Shown here one piece after another: positions 23,509 through 35,470 of a stretch of 64,000 nucleotides of DNA (position 1 is its first letter; each line of letters opens with the position of its first letter). The notes below the pieces were generated by a model that saw only the letters and a list, made by a program, of their open reading frames with translations, made no database searches and had not been told where the DNA came from. Source of the stretch: Chaenocephalus aceratus (Eukaryota; Chordata; Actinopteri; Perciformes; Channichthyidae); NCBI GenBank assembly GCA_023974075.1, contig CM043800.1, positions 4,347,319 through 4,411,318 on the forward strand, given 5' to 3'. Both the position numbers and the translations under genes were made by a program.

Positions 23509-23900
23509 GTGCTATGAAACCACCACCAGTTATACAGGTAGGCATAATTACCGAGTTTAGTGTTTGAGACCTTGGTTAGCCAGCACGCACTGATGTCCGG
23601 GCGAATGTGGGATATGAAGGCAGAGGAGGACCACCGTCCGAGTTGCAGGGATGAGGGAGAAATGCCTTGATTGTCAGCACCTATCTGAACAAAAGCCCTG
23701 ATATGCTATTAAGACACCACCACCAGTTATATGCATATTTACCATGGGTAAACTGAAGAGATCTTGGATTGGCAGCAGGAGCCGATATCCGGGCGAAGAG
23801 GGATATGTAGACAATGTAATGTACGAGAGCTGTTAGCTTGAATACAGTGATTTCCCTGAAAGAAACCCCCCGAAACCAGTGGATGGGGCAGCATCCGTGA
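23509..23900. repeat. Two diverged tandem units of about 195 bp
   Basis: GCTATGAAACCACCACCAGT at 23510 and GCTATTAAGACACCACCACC at 23705 open two similar blocks, each followed by a TCTTGG/CCTTGG, GCAGGAGC/CAGCACGC and CCGGGCGAA-x-x-GGGATATG pattern. Confidence 0.55.
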
Positions 23901-24832
23901 CTGTGTTGAAGCTTGAAACTGCGTACTGAGCATTGTAACGGGTAGTAGTTACCCGAACTGCATTAGTAATGCGTTGCGTTACTTCGTACGGCAAAGTGAT
24001 ACGTTACTGAAACTCCATACTGTAACACGTTACACCCAACGCTTCCTGGAACTCACCTTAACCCTGAACTAAAGGCAGCAATGCATATAACGAACATCTC
24101 GTGAATTTGTTGCAACTGCCTCTTGCCAGCGCTACCCTGACGCCTGTTTAGAGGTGAGGCGCAGGGAAAGAGGCAAGAGCCTGGGCTGTGTAATGAACCT
24201 GCTAGCCGCCTATGACGCACTTAGTGTCCAGTACTGGCTACTGAGCCGGGAGGAGAAGTAGCTTCAATGGGATGTAGTTTAAGCCCTGCCTGCCTGCAGG
24301 AGGGGTTGTGGTTGAAGCCAGAAATGGGTGAAGCTGAATCGCATGCGATGAGGGCCCGTTCTGCGTGAAGGTCGGAAGCGCCGCATTTGAGCGGCCCTGA
24401 TGCCAGTGATGCCCTCTCGAGAATGAAGGCGTGCGTCAATTGTTTGAGTGAAGTAGGCCAATTCCATTAAGCCGGAGGAACTTCCGTGGAGCCCGATTTC
24501 CTTGTCCTTTCCTCCCGCGTCCGGGTTTGCAGGGTGGCCGGCTGGAACCGCTAGCCGACTGGGGAACGCCGCCTGTAGCTTAATCCGCAAGACTGCGGAG
24601 CTGATGAATATATGCCTGGAGCTGGGACGAAGCCCTGCTGCTGCTTGCGCGTTGACGCCTGAAATGACGACTGACAGAGAGGGAAGAGCAGATTTAAAGG
24701 GGTCAGCGGGTGCGATGATTGGCTAGCTGGGGAGTAACGCCTCCGATCACTTATTGGGAGGGGAGAGAGTATTGAAATGACGTGTAACACCAGAGGATAT
24801 TGGTCTTCCTCATTGAACTTGCGCTCAGCTTC

Positions 24833-24951
24833 ATTTTGATGCTAATACTTTTCTGCTTTTACTTGAGTAACATTTTGAATGCAGGACTTTAACTTGTAAC
24901 AGAGTATTCCTACACTCTGGTACAAGATCTGAGTACTTCTCCCACCGCTGC
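24833..24951 (+). mobile_element. hAT-type MITE family H2, right end
   Basis: Continues the element of 22518-22686: TTTTGATGCTAATACTTTTC, then AATGCAGGACTTTAACTTGT, ending ACTTCTCCCACCGCTG. Compare 15300-15490. Confidence 0.7.
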
Positions 24952-25007
24952 CAGTTGGTTAGCGGCAAAGTATCACAAATATGTCGTAAATTATAGATAG
25001 ATAGCCA

Positions 25008-25216
25008 ACCCAGTCTCACAAAAAACGTGTAATAGCTACGTTGGTCCACAGGGCAAAACGTAGTAGTTTCACAAAACGTCTCTCAAAACGTGACATGGCT
25101 ACATTATTTGTTGCCTATTCATTTCTAATGGCCAGTGTCCATGTCTCATGATCGCCAACATTCCCTGTGCGTCCATGCCCCCTGAGCTATGCCGTGTTTT
25201 TTTGTGAGACTGTTGA
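25008..25216. mobile_element. Short TIR element (CAACCCAGTCTCAC family)
   Basis: Left end CAACCCAGTCTCACAAAAAA; right end TTTTTTTGTGAGACTGTTG, the reverse complement with a small indel. About 210 bp, no coding. A larger relative ends at 38167. Confidence 0.6.
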
Positions 25217-25525
25217 TATACCATGCATGAAGATTATTTGATAACGGTGTTATTTTGACCGGCTCTTGACAGTCACATTGCACCTCAAAGCTATTTTCAC
25301 CGAACGATAAAAAGATTGATTAAATAATTGCCCTGAAATTAAGAAAATGATTACTTAAGTCCCGTAAAAACTGCTATTTTAAATATTAATGCTTTAGTCA
25401 TGTGTTTTTTATAATCATTCATACATAGTATACCATTATATATACTATAAAAACACATGTTTTTTCAAACTACAGAAACACCCCTACACTTTCATTGCAC
25501 TTCCTGGGGGGTCCAGCTCAGTCTG

Positions 25526-26107
25526 ACCCCTTGATTCCACCGGGTCCGTCTGCGTTGCGTTACGGCCGCAATACAGCCGCGTTACAGCCGCGTCTCGGCG
25601 CTGGGCTCCGCTCAAAATAGGATGCAAGTATATTTGACGCGACGCGAGGCGTTGCAGAGGCGCCGGGCAAGAAGTGGACCGGTCAGAGCATCCAGTCAAT
25701 CCCCAAAATAAACACATTTTGCAGACCCTATCCCTCCGTAGTCTTTCAAGTAGGAGGAGAAATGCCAGCGTTCTCCTCCGGTTTACAGGCACTGTGTAAA
25801 TTATATATATATATATATATAATAATTATGATGATGAATGCATTTTTTTACCACTAAAATACAGTGTTTGATTCATGTTGTTTATAACTGGAATATTACA
25901 ATTATTATTATTAACTTTGTCTGTACAAAGTAGCCTGTCCAGGAAATATGCCAACAAAAACTGCGAGCCGGCACGCAAGATGCTCCGCTTCTGAAATAAT
26001 TCTGAAACGCTCCTGAAACGCGTCCCGGTAGGGTATGACGCCGGAGGAGGCCGGACCAAAACCGCGGTGCAGCCGTGAGGCAGACGGACCCGGTGGAATC
26101 GAGGGGT
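25526..26107. mobile_element. TIR DNA transposon, non-autonomous
   Basis: Inverted repeats 25526-25553 and 26080-26107 match at 27 of 28 positions (left begins ACCCCTTGATTCCACCGGGT). The flanking trinucleotides TGA and TAA would fit a mutated TWA duplication of the PIF/Harbinger type, but this is not proof. The interior is GC-rich at both ends with a (TA)n run near 25802-25821 and no transposase. Confidence 0.75.
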
Positions 26108-29100
26108 AACCCAAGGGCTGCATTTATCTCTGCTTTCCAGAGAAGTGCTTATTTTCTTTGTTTCATCACCCTCTTCCGTATTGATTATTCTTTTTTATTT
26201 GAGCTGCCAGCAATTACTAAATTCAAAGCTGATGACAAAGTGGCCAATCTAAGATGATTGCGTCTGTTTAAAATGCATTATCCCACTGTGTTGGTTTGGC
26301 ATGTCATCAATTCTATTGAAACATTTTTATGATCGCCTTGGAGACTTCCTGACAATGCTTGGCTGCTTTTATTTTTAACTGCCCATTTTCCTTCAGCACT
26401 ATTGATGCTGGATGCAAACAACACATCCTCTGACTGATGCAAATTGCCATCAGTATGATTTGTTTTGTTATGCAGCAGCTCTGTGTTTTGAAAGATTGTT
26501 CCAGAAACCATTCAGGAGGCTTTCTGATTCAAGAATGAAATGGTGACGTTTAAAACTCATTAACTTGTGTTGTGAACACTAGTTTTTAGTGTTGCAAAGT
26601 TTTCTCTTGCCTGTAGGAAACGTTTCCGTGAACTGATTTTTTGAATACAATTTAAATACATTCAAGCTGCGTATCAGAAAAAAGACATTCAAAATTATTA
26701 AAGTTTCCTATATGGTGAATGATAATTGTAAGCCTTCTCGACCCCGTCAAAAGTCACATTTATTCTGGGACTAAAGCATACAAATCACTTTAAAAATGCA
26801 ATTGCACTTGAAATAGAACAATTCCTATGCAGTTTTTAGGGGACAAATGTGTTTCCTTATGAAGGTTGAGTGACTGAATGTACTGTTCCAATTAAGTGAG
26901 TACCAGTAACATTTAAATCAGTGTAGTCACCTTTAGATAAATCTGGCACAACATGACAATATCTATTACTTGGGTTACACAATACCCACTAAATAAGTAG
27001 TGTTGGGGGATGCTGGTTTTGGAAGTAATTTGTTTTACTTCGTTATTATCCAATCCTAATATTATCCTAATCCTATTTAGATCCTATAATATCCTAAAAT
27101 CGTTTTACAGTTTTACTCCAAGGTCAATGTAGTACATTATATTGAGCTTTCAATAGTATCACATATCTTCTTCATGACATTGTAATTGTTGCTTTAATGT
27201 CACCCTAGTTTGAACTGCTATTTCTATAGCCATTAGTTTGATTTCTACCCAAGCTTCTATCAGTTGATTTATTCCTTACTTCCGATACATTTGATAATTA
27301 TTCAACCAAGGTCCATAGCTGCAGCTTTATGGCACACAATGTGTTCTTATTGAATCCAACACAGATGTAAACCACTATCAGCCGTCTTCTCTCAACTGTC
27401 CCTCTGCGAGAAGCAGACTCTGTAGTTATGTGGAACAGAAGCAAGTGAAGTTGTCCATGGTTATAATGGTAGCCTCCATCTGCCTGCTTGTCTTTGGGCA
27501 GGAAAACTCAAATCTCACGGTTAATAGAATTTGACCTGCCCCTGTAATCGTGGAAATGCACACTGCAAAAGTCTAAGTAGATTAATGGCCGGCCCCCCTG
27601 AGTGTCATTGTCTTTGTTAGCGCATTAAGCATTCTCTGCTGGCTGTAACGTGCAGAGGACACAGAGCTGTGATTGGGGGGCGGCGCCCCCAACTGACTGA
27701 CGTCCAGACCCAGCATGCACATCATCAAGTCACATAGACTTAGCCAGAAGGAATTTAGCTGAAGTGAAACAAGAATGAGTGAATCATGACTGCTTAAGAA
27801 AACAATGACTTCAATTAAAAGTATTATTATTAATTGTTTATGTAAATACCGTTTTGAGTGTACTTTTTCTCCTAAAATTCACAATTGCAGTTGGATCACT
27901 TTAACCTTTTAATACATCTGGTGTCCTGCTTTTTATAAAATAGGGTAGCAGCAGTACTTTGTTTTTTCAATATGTTCCCTTGTACTATTATATTACAATA
28001 CAACTAAACTATGGATTATCTCAGAAGCTATTTGATCTATAATCTGTTTCAGACATAGTTCTCTCCAGGAAACCTTTCTGCAAAGTATCATTTCATTAGT
28101 CATTTAAAAATATAACATTCCCACCACTTATTTTTACTTGGCTATTATCAAAGAAAACATCATACTGTGTACAGGTATTTTGAATATGTTTAGCTATTAA
28201 AGTCTCTCTCCAGAAACTCTATCCAGATATGGAAAGTTATATTTGACTGTCCGCACAAAATATTAAATAAAAAATGTTTTTGTCCTGTGCTTATGTCCAT
28301 CTTTTAGCTGTTCATTAGTATAACTCTGGTTGTACACCATTCTGAGTCAAGTGAGTCCACTATTGGATGGATTCCCATTATATTTAGTACACTGCTTGAG
28401 GTCCCCACAGGATGATTTTTCTTTTTTTCGTTGGGTCCCACAGCTCAACCTTAACCCTACATAACAGAACTAACAAAACCAGCCACGATTGCGGTTGAAC
28501 AAAAGCACTTTACATTGAAATGTTATACCTTAGTTTATTTTACTATTTGAGTCATGTACCACTAAACTGATGTAAAAAAAGAGCCACAGTTATTTGTATT
28601 GGGTTATTGAGGAGTTTTAACAATTGGTACGGCGAACTATCGTCACTAGCTAGTTAGCTAGCTAGCTAATAGCGGCTATTGTCACTTCCAGTGAGGGCTC
28701 AGTATCTGTGTGTCTCAAAGCCTAGTTGTCTCTAACTAGAACCTCGCAGCGCTGAAAGGCTTAGTCACGGTTTCAGAAGGCATGTATGTTGAATTGCTTT
28801 TCGGGAATGCCTAGAGAAAAATCATAAAGCGTAAAGAGTAAATCATTCTCATATATAAGGAGAAGATGTTGACTCATTATGACAGAGCCACATTAGGATT
28901 GCCACACATGGTGCCAGAATGGAGCGGCACATAAGGAAGATCCTTCAGTGACACACAACTGCAGAGACCTACGTGGCCTTTTTTATTCGGTTTATAACAG
29001 TTGAGGAATCAGAGTCATGAAACTCGTAATTACTGTTCTGTCTAATCACAGCTGTGTTACCAGTTCCTAGGAATCAGAGAACTTACATCCCCCACAAACA

Positions 29101-29478
29101 TGGAAACACTTTCAGAAACGCTATAAATGTGACAGCCGTCCACAGAGTGTGTGGATGCACCTCACCCTCCTCCACTCTTACACAACAAGCAGGCATCTCT
29201 CTGCCTCTCAAACCCACGTTAAGCTCCATACCGCGCTCTCACACAGCCATGTGTGTACAGTATCTGGGTGCCCACAGTAGGTGTATATTCTGCTGGAGAT
29301 GCACATTTAAATGTCAGATACATTTCATAACTGCAGCTGTGTGTGTTCGTATGGGTATAATTTTACAGTGTTGGTGATCTGGGTTTTGAATTCTACCGTA
29401 GAGTTTCTCTTATGGAAAGTCTCTAAATAAGCTCCTGGAATGCATCCCTATAGATAATAATATAAAATATCAGAACAG
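26108..29478. other. Repeat-poor part of the large tsnare1 intron
   Basis: No coding sequence or obvious transposon. Sub-regions 26140-26560 and 27350-27760 read like ordinary unique sequence and are candidates for conserved regulatory elements. A CTAG-rich palindromic stretch lies at 28645-28670. Confidence 0.45.
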
Positions 29479-29955
29479 CAGTGGCGAGCCGTCAGGGCCC
29501 TCTAGGCCCTCTCTGAGGGCCTAAGATATTAAAAAAATATATATTTGAAAACATTAAAAAAACAACATTCTTTTTTAAATAATTTTTTTCCAATATTTCT
29601 TTAGTTATATTTAAAATAACATTTCCAAAGAAATGAATCCGTCAAATCTGCCTGTTCAGTTTCTGTTTGAATGTGAAGGGTTAAATTAAAGAAGCTCCTT
29701 CAGCCGTCTCTGTGAGGTGAAGATAGGAGGTGGAGGTTGTCCTGCTGTAAATTCACAGATGGCCAGCTATAGAGAGTAATGTCAAATGACAGTACAATTG
29801 ACCAATCACATCTTCCCTCTAAATGGGTGGGCTTTATTTTCGCGGACTTTATGACAAGTTCCGCCCGCTGTGAAGTGTATGCATGTGTATAGAGCAAGCA
29901 GCAAACTCTGGGGAACAGCCGTGAAGCCAATACGGAAGTGCCACACACTGCAGTT
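29479..29955. mobile_element. Transposon left end, truncated
   Basis: Starts with CAGTGGCGAGCCGTCAGGGC, resembling a hAT-type terminus, followed by a GGCCCTCT/AGAGGGCC palindrome and AT-rich sequence. The right end was not found; another repeat starts near 29970. Confidence 0.45.
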
Positions 29956-29974
29956 CATACATGGGCCGCTAGGG

Positions 29975-31118
29975 ACTGGCTGCAGAAAGGAGCAATTTCC
30001 ATAGACCCCCATGTTAAAATGCCCAACTTTACAGCAGAAAAAAAACATGTTTCTACCCATGGATGCAATACATATTATTATCGATATAGTTAGATTCCAC
30101 CTTCATGATTATAAATCTGTGAGTGAATTGTTTTTAACACAACCCTTTTATTTATATTAGGTCTTAACGTTTTTGCATAAATTAGGGCGTGGTCACGTTG
30201 ATGGACACGTACATGCCTCACTGTCAGCTAACAGCAACTTGTCCACTCTGCTAGGCTACAACCATAGAGGCTACAACGTTAGTTAGTCATAGTACTGTAC
30301 TTGACCCTTTAGCTTTAGCCGTGTTCGTGGTGATTGTGCCTTTTAGGGAATATTATTACAAATACCAGACAATTAAAATGTTGTGCTGTGCGCTTGAATG
30401 TACTAACAGAACTTCCAAGAAGTCTAAAATGATAATATTATACATGTTAACCCCGTTCGCAGGTGTTTGTGTGCTTGGTAGCTTAGCTTGTTACTTATTA
30501 GCCAGCTAAGGACGTAACCCTTTATGCATACATATACATTTTAGTTTATGATTCAGCCTTGGGTAAGACTGTAATAGTCTATGGCTATGACGCCCATAAT
30601 GCTAAACGGGAGCAAATGTTAATAGGGGACCCAAATATCCCAGTGGTGGCCGCCGGAGCTAACGGAGCCGCAGGGGGCTAGCTCCAGCCGGCGTCCCGGA
30701 GCTAGCCCACTGCGAATCCGTTAGGTCCGGGCGGTGGAGTCCGTCTTTTCTCAACGTGTGAATGACAAGCATTAAGAATAACAAAATATAGCTAATTCTC
30801 TTGCAGATTGTCTCATTTGATTATGAATGTAACGTTTATATAGGGGAACGACACTGTTAGCAGGAACTTGGTATGCATGTATTTCATGTTAGCTTAGCTT
30901 CTTAGCCTGAGCTAGCTCTGTTTACTTCCAGTTCGGAGGCAGCAAGTCCCGCCTCGGCTCCGCCTCTTTGCCTTTATTTGGAGCAGGCGGGATTAGACTC
31001 TGACGTCACAGTCGAGCCGTTAGTGGCCGACTCCGCCTACTAAGGGCTTCTCGGAAACTCTGCAGAATCCTATGGGTGACGTCACGGACACTACGTCCAT
31101 TTATATATACAGTCTATG
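29975..31118 (+). mobile_element. Probable THAP/P-element-like transposon remnant
   Basis: Opens with CAATTTCCATAGACCCCCAT and closes with CACGGACACTACGTCCATTT and ACAGTCTATGG, text I recognise as a widespread fish repeat. A short THAP-like N-terminus lies inside (30378). The catalytic part is missing. The family call is from recall of the repeat and is moderate at best. Confidence 0.4.
30378..30509 (+). pseudogene. Possible THAP-like zinc-finger N-terminus
   Basis: The frame begins MLCCALECTNRTSKKSK, resembling the first zinc-binding cysteine pair and CTNR motif of THAP domains, the DNA-binding domain of P-type transposases. The later Cys-His pair and AVPTEF-like signature are not seen before the stop. 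It may be a decayed first exon or chance. There is no evidence of expression. Confidence 0.3.
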
Positions 31119-31682
31119 GTATAGAGTGGTGCAGTGACGCGTCCTAAAACCCGGAAGTAAGTTGCGCATGGGTTCCCTCGACAAAAAAGCAATAGAGTGC
31201 CACAGTGCTAAAACCCGGAAGTAAACTCCTTCCGGTTCCCGAAATAAGGTCTGTGGTTGACACACATTTAAGAGACGGATCACATTTTGTTCAGCCGGAT
31301 AATATCCACATGTCAGGGTTGACTGTCCTGTTGCTTTTCCTTACAACATTACACATATCCATGATAGCGCCTCAAGCTCTTTCTTCTGATAAAGACTCTG
31401 AGAGGTGGTTGGAAGCTCAGCTTCAACTCATTATGTGTTCAAATATAGTCTGCATATTCATCATTTAAAATGAAAGATTGTTAATGGCTTGATGACACTT
31501 GTTCATAACTGCTTGCCAAATGGCTAATTAGCAAGTCATTAGTGAAGGGCTGTGAATTCAAAATTAGGTGGAAAGTTACAAATGAAGGGTTAGTCCACTG
31601 CAGTAATACACTTAGAGATGTGTTGATAAACCTGGATACTTGGTACTTCTTTGGAGACCATGATACTGCTGAACTGTCTTAT

Positions 31683-31868
31683 ATTACATTTCATTTTGCT
31701 GACGCTCTTTATCCAAAGCGACTTACAATGACCGATTACAGGGACATTCTCCCTGGAGTAACTAAGGAGTGCCTTACTCAAGGGCACACTAGTGGTGGTG
31801 TTCCTGGCGGGATTTGAACTCACAACCTTCCGATCTTAGCCCACCTCACGATCCATTAGACCACCCCT
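31683..31868 (-). mobile_element. tRNA-derived SINE with L2-type tail
   Basis: On the minus strand a tRNA-like head has an A-box-like GGTCTAATGGATC and a B box GTTGTGAGTTCAAATCCC. A body with TAAGTCGCTTTGGATAAA then follows, ending in the same terminal sequence as the L2 LINEs at 16283 and 48565. Such SINEs are copied by L2 machinery. No flanking duplication was established. Confidence 0.8.
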
Positions 31869-34129
31869 GGTATGTGGTGAAAATAAAATGTTTCTGCTCC
31901 TCAAACAGAAAACACACCACTGATAACATTCAGATGCACATCTTACATTGTTTTGTGTTGAACGTAAGGTTCTGCACGTGATCTCTCACACAAAGACACA
32001 ACGTTAGCTCTCTGTATCATTTTATACTGTGGATTTTCTCCAACCCCAATATCAACTCTCTCCTTGTCCACTGGCAGCAGTGACGCAGAGAAGATAAGAG
32101 TGTGCGGTGTGTGTCCTGCGCCACATGTGTCCTCCTCCACAGGAACAGTTTAAACTGGAATTAGACAGGACAATGTCTTTTGTCTTTTTAAGTTTCAAAG
32201 TCTGATTGGGTGATATGTGGACAACCATTTCTGTAACTTTCAGAACGTTTAATCCTTATTTCACACTCACTTCGTACAACTATTTTTGGCATCATTCTTG
32301 TGTACAAGACTTTCTGAAAATAAGATCATGTTCGATATGACATCACTATGTTCCTGTGGGACCATTTAGAATGCAAGAGCTACTTTATTTAGCCTTGCAA
32401 TGAAGTTGAAAATTAAATTCAAATTCATACAATTAAGCAACATTTTAGCATAACACTACCCTTACCCCTCCTCACAACTGCCTTCGGAACAAGACATTGT
32501 TGTTTCTTCTGAGTCAGAATAAATGTAGAAATTGACTGTATATTCTGGATAACTTTAGGAAAAGAGACTCGAGACAAGAACTTCTGAGATTGAAGTGTTC
32601 CAACACTTCCTGTACCAGTCCAGTAAACTCACAGGTGAAATATTACTAACCCTCTATCAAACTGCCGGATAATTTAACCCCCAAACTGGTAACTGCAGTG
32701 ATTTGGTATGAGTCGATATCTACACATCCTCAGTGGCTGACATGCTGCCTTCACTATGTGTGAGTACTCAAGGTGATTGTAAGCTTAAGCACATATTTAG
32801 ATAAAAACAAATGTATGTCGGCACGACATATCACAAAGTTGTATAATATCATTTAAATGAATACCAGCATGTTGTATAGTTTTATATAAATTGATAGAGC
32901 TGGGTTATGCTAAAGTTATATTTCTGTTTCTGTTGTCATTTACATGTAGTATGTGATAGTCACAACAGTCAGTGTATTGGCCAGAAAGAGTTTAACTACG
33001 GTATGCTAGTAAGATGCTAGGAGTCTGGAAGCTTGGTTTGCAAAAGGTTTAAGACCACCAATAATGTAATCATTCGTTTTAGTTATTAAATGCAGTGTAA
33101 TAACATGTCGCCTACTTTTGAATTATCAAGTTGGTTGTGGACCGGACAAAACTGCCATGACCCTTAATTTACTTTCAATCAACCCTCCTTCCGGTTCTAC
33201 CTTTTAGTGTTAGGAACGTTCTGCTGCTAGCAACAGGTCAGAAGTGTGAATGAAGCACCTCCAATGTGGTGCAAGCATTCCCCTTTAAGAGCCCGGTACA
33301 AACCTTGCTTTAGCCTATAAAGCTCTCAAACTATTATTGCACTCAGGGAACAGCCCCCCACTCATCCCACACCCCCAACACCACCTTGCCCCCCTCCATC
33401 CTTCACACCTCCCCTGCAGCCAGCTGCTCAGTTCTCCTTCACCAGCCCTCAAAGGAATACCAAACACGGAGCCGGCAGGAGAAACACACACCGAGGTGAC
33501 TGATTGAAATTCACAGTGTGAGCAATTCCAATCTTTTGCATGCTGTTTCTGGCCGCCTGGCTCTGGAGCTTGTTGTGGGTGTGACTAGCAAATGTATCAC
33601 TGTTCAGCTCTTCTGAAAAGGTCTTCTCGGGGGTCCTCAGCAGTGGGCGAGCTCTGATTGTTTGGTAACAGTGCATCAGTGGTGGGGGGGCTTGCACCGA
33701 CTCATGGATGATCCATCGGAGCTCATCTGCACGGAAGCACAGCTCAGAATCTATTTTTAGAACATAGGTTTTAAAGGATTCCTTTCACTGGCATCTACCT
33801 GACAACATAAAACTATTTTCCCATTTATTATAGAAACGCTCTGTCAATGTAGTCACTTTGAAGTAACTCTCTTAAGTCCTTCTAGTCTGGTCAGTGAGCA
33901 GAATACAACTTTATCTTCAGGTGCCACTGTTCCTTTTTAATTGAATTTGCAAACCGAAAGGAAAAGCTATGAAGTCTGGTCAATTAATTATAATTCTTTG
34001 CATATGGAAACTGACTGGCCACACAGTTGGATATGTCATGCATCAACCACTCTTTTGTCTACTGCCAACATTACACCAAAGTCATGGTACAATACAGATG
34101 TGTGAACAAGTTACAGCAGCACTTCTGTT
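31869..34129. other. Intron of tsnare1, unique-looking
   Basis: No coding region or clear transposon. 33400-33780 is less AT-rich and could be conserved non-coding sequence. Confidence 0.4.
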
Positions 34130-34255
34130 CTTATGAGGATGAGAGAGAGAAGCTCCCTCTGGAGGGAACACAGGGATTGTAGTCTTTGTCGGACCGTTTA
34201 CACTACAGGAACAGGAGAAACCCCCCAAAAGCTAAATAGGGCCTCTTTAACAGAA
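34130..34255. repeat. Dispersed repeat family R1, partial copy
   Basis: The part GTTTACACTACAGGAACAGG, AACCCCCCAAAAGC and TAGGGCCTCTTTAAC is the terminal segment of the family seen at 14700-15010 and 36100-36490. Confidence 0.5.
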
Positions 34256-34692
34256 CATATTGTACAAGTGGGGGCATGGACTTTACCAGACATGGGCGCT
34301 ATGACTACGAGTTAACATATCATGGCTGCACTAATACGATAATAATTTGTATCCTTTTGAGTGCCTTTTTAAGTTGTTTGCAACATCAGATCCATGAAAC
34401 ATATGCATCATTCATTGGTGAGTGGGATCATGTCATTGCCGAGGGGAACTATTAAACATCATGTTGTAGTTTGGTAAACGCACTTAATATGTTCCTAAAA
34501 TAAACCCCTCCATATGTTTCACACCGTGCATCACAGCTGCACGTGCATACTGAGTGTAATTGTCATTCCTCCAAATCCCTAATGCAGAGTGCCATCCGTA
34601 CCGTCTGTACTCTGCTGTAATTTTGGGGGGTGAGTTGATGGAGCATTAGCTCAGTGCAATTTCAAATAGTCTGTCACGTCTGACGACTTGTA

Positions 34693-34732
34693 ATGACTCA
34701 CCGTTTAGCTGTGGAGCTAATCGGTGAGTCAT
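34693..34732. promoter_or_regulatory. 18-bp perfect-spaced hairpin carrying two AP-1-type sites
   Basis: Arms 34693-34710 and 34715-34732 pair with one mismatch around a 4-base loop GTGG. Each arm contains an AP-1 consensus: TGACTCA (34694-34700) and TGAGTCA (34725-34731). No function has been shown. Confidence 0.6.
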
Positions 34733-34780
34733 ATAAGTTCAGGATGAGGTTTACCACTTGCTAATCTTTCCGTTTGATGT

Positions 34781-34831
34781 GGTGTGTGTGTGTGTGTGTG
34801 TGTTGTGTGTGTGTGTGTGTGGTGTGTGTGT
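34781..34831. repeat. (GT)n microsatellite
   Basis: GT run with two GTTG/GTGG interruptions. Confidence 0.95.
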
Positions 34832-34899
34832 CGATTTTCTTGCAAAGTCTGTGTGAACATAATGCATAATCAAGTACAGTAAACTAGCACAGGTTAAAA

Positions 34900-35470
34900 C
34901 TTAGCCTTGTTAGCACAGGGCCTTTTTGTAAGTACTCACCCCCCCTTCCATTTTTTCCTATTTTTATTGCATTAAATTCAATTTATTTTTGTTCGATCTT
35001 ATTTAATTGATCCACACAAAATAGTTCAAAATAATGAAATTTAAAAAAAGAAAAAGTATAGAATAAAAGATGACAAACTGAGAGTATGTTTGCATATTAT
35101 TACACAAAGCCCAAACAATGACCTTCAGAGACACTTAATACGTTAAATAAAGTCCACCTTTGTGCAATACAAGTGTCACATTATCTCTGTTATCAAATAC
35201 ATTATCTGTATATGTACACCTGACATTTGAGGCTGGTATGGAGGTTCACCTTTCAGCACGACAATGATCCACACATCACTGCTAAAGCAACACTAGACTG
35301 GATTAAGAGGAACAATGTTGATTTCTTGGAATGTTGTAGTCTAAGCCAAGATCTTAATCCACTTGAGAATCTATGATTTTACAGCCTTCTGTCCACTTGG
35401 GAAACCCATCCAACTGGAAGGAGCTGGAGCTGTTTTGCCATTATATGCTGCTATACAGTACTTCATTCTT
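34900..35470 (+). pseudogene. Tc1-like transposase remnant
   Basis: In the plus strand around 35240-35400 the translation runs FQHDNDPHITAKATLDWIK, then VDFLE, then SQDLNPLENL before a stop. These are the second catalytic Asp region (QHDND) and the third motif (DLNP-EN) of Tc1-like DDE transposases. The N-terminal half is missing. The upstream AT-rich stretch with GAAAATAATG-like text resembles Tc1 flanking sequence. The copy is strongly decayed. Confidence 0.65.

Larger units (their letters stand above)
22687..24832. mobile_element. 2.1-kb unidentified GC-richer insert
   Basis: The H2 element on both sides reads through if this 2146-bp segment is removed, with a possible 4-bp duplication ATTT at 22683-22686 and 24833-24836. 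The insert is clearly GC-richer than its flanks and contains a 45-bp minisatellite (23021-23481), two diverged copies of a roughly 195-bp unit (23509 and 23704) and a GTAACG-rich hAT-like end (23935-24045). No transposase, polymerase or integrase motif is visible. I infer an unclassified non-autonomous mobile element, possibly composite. Confidence 0.5.
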
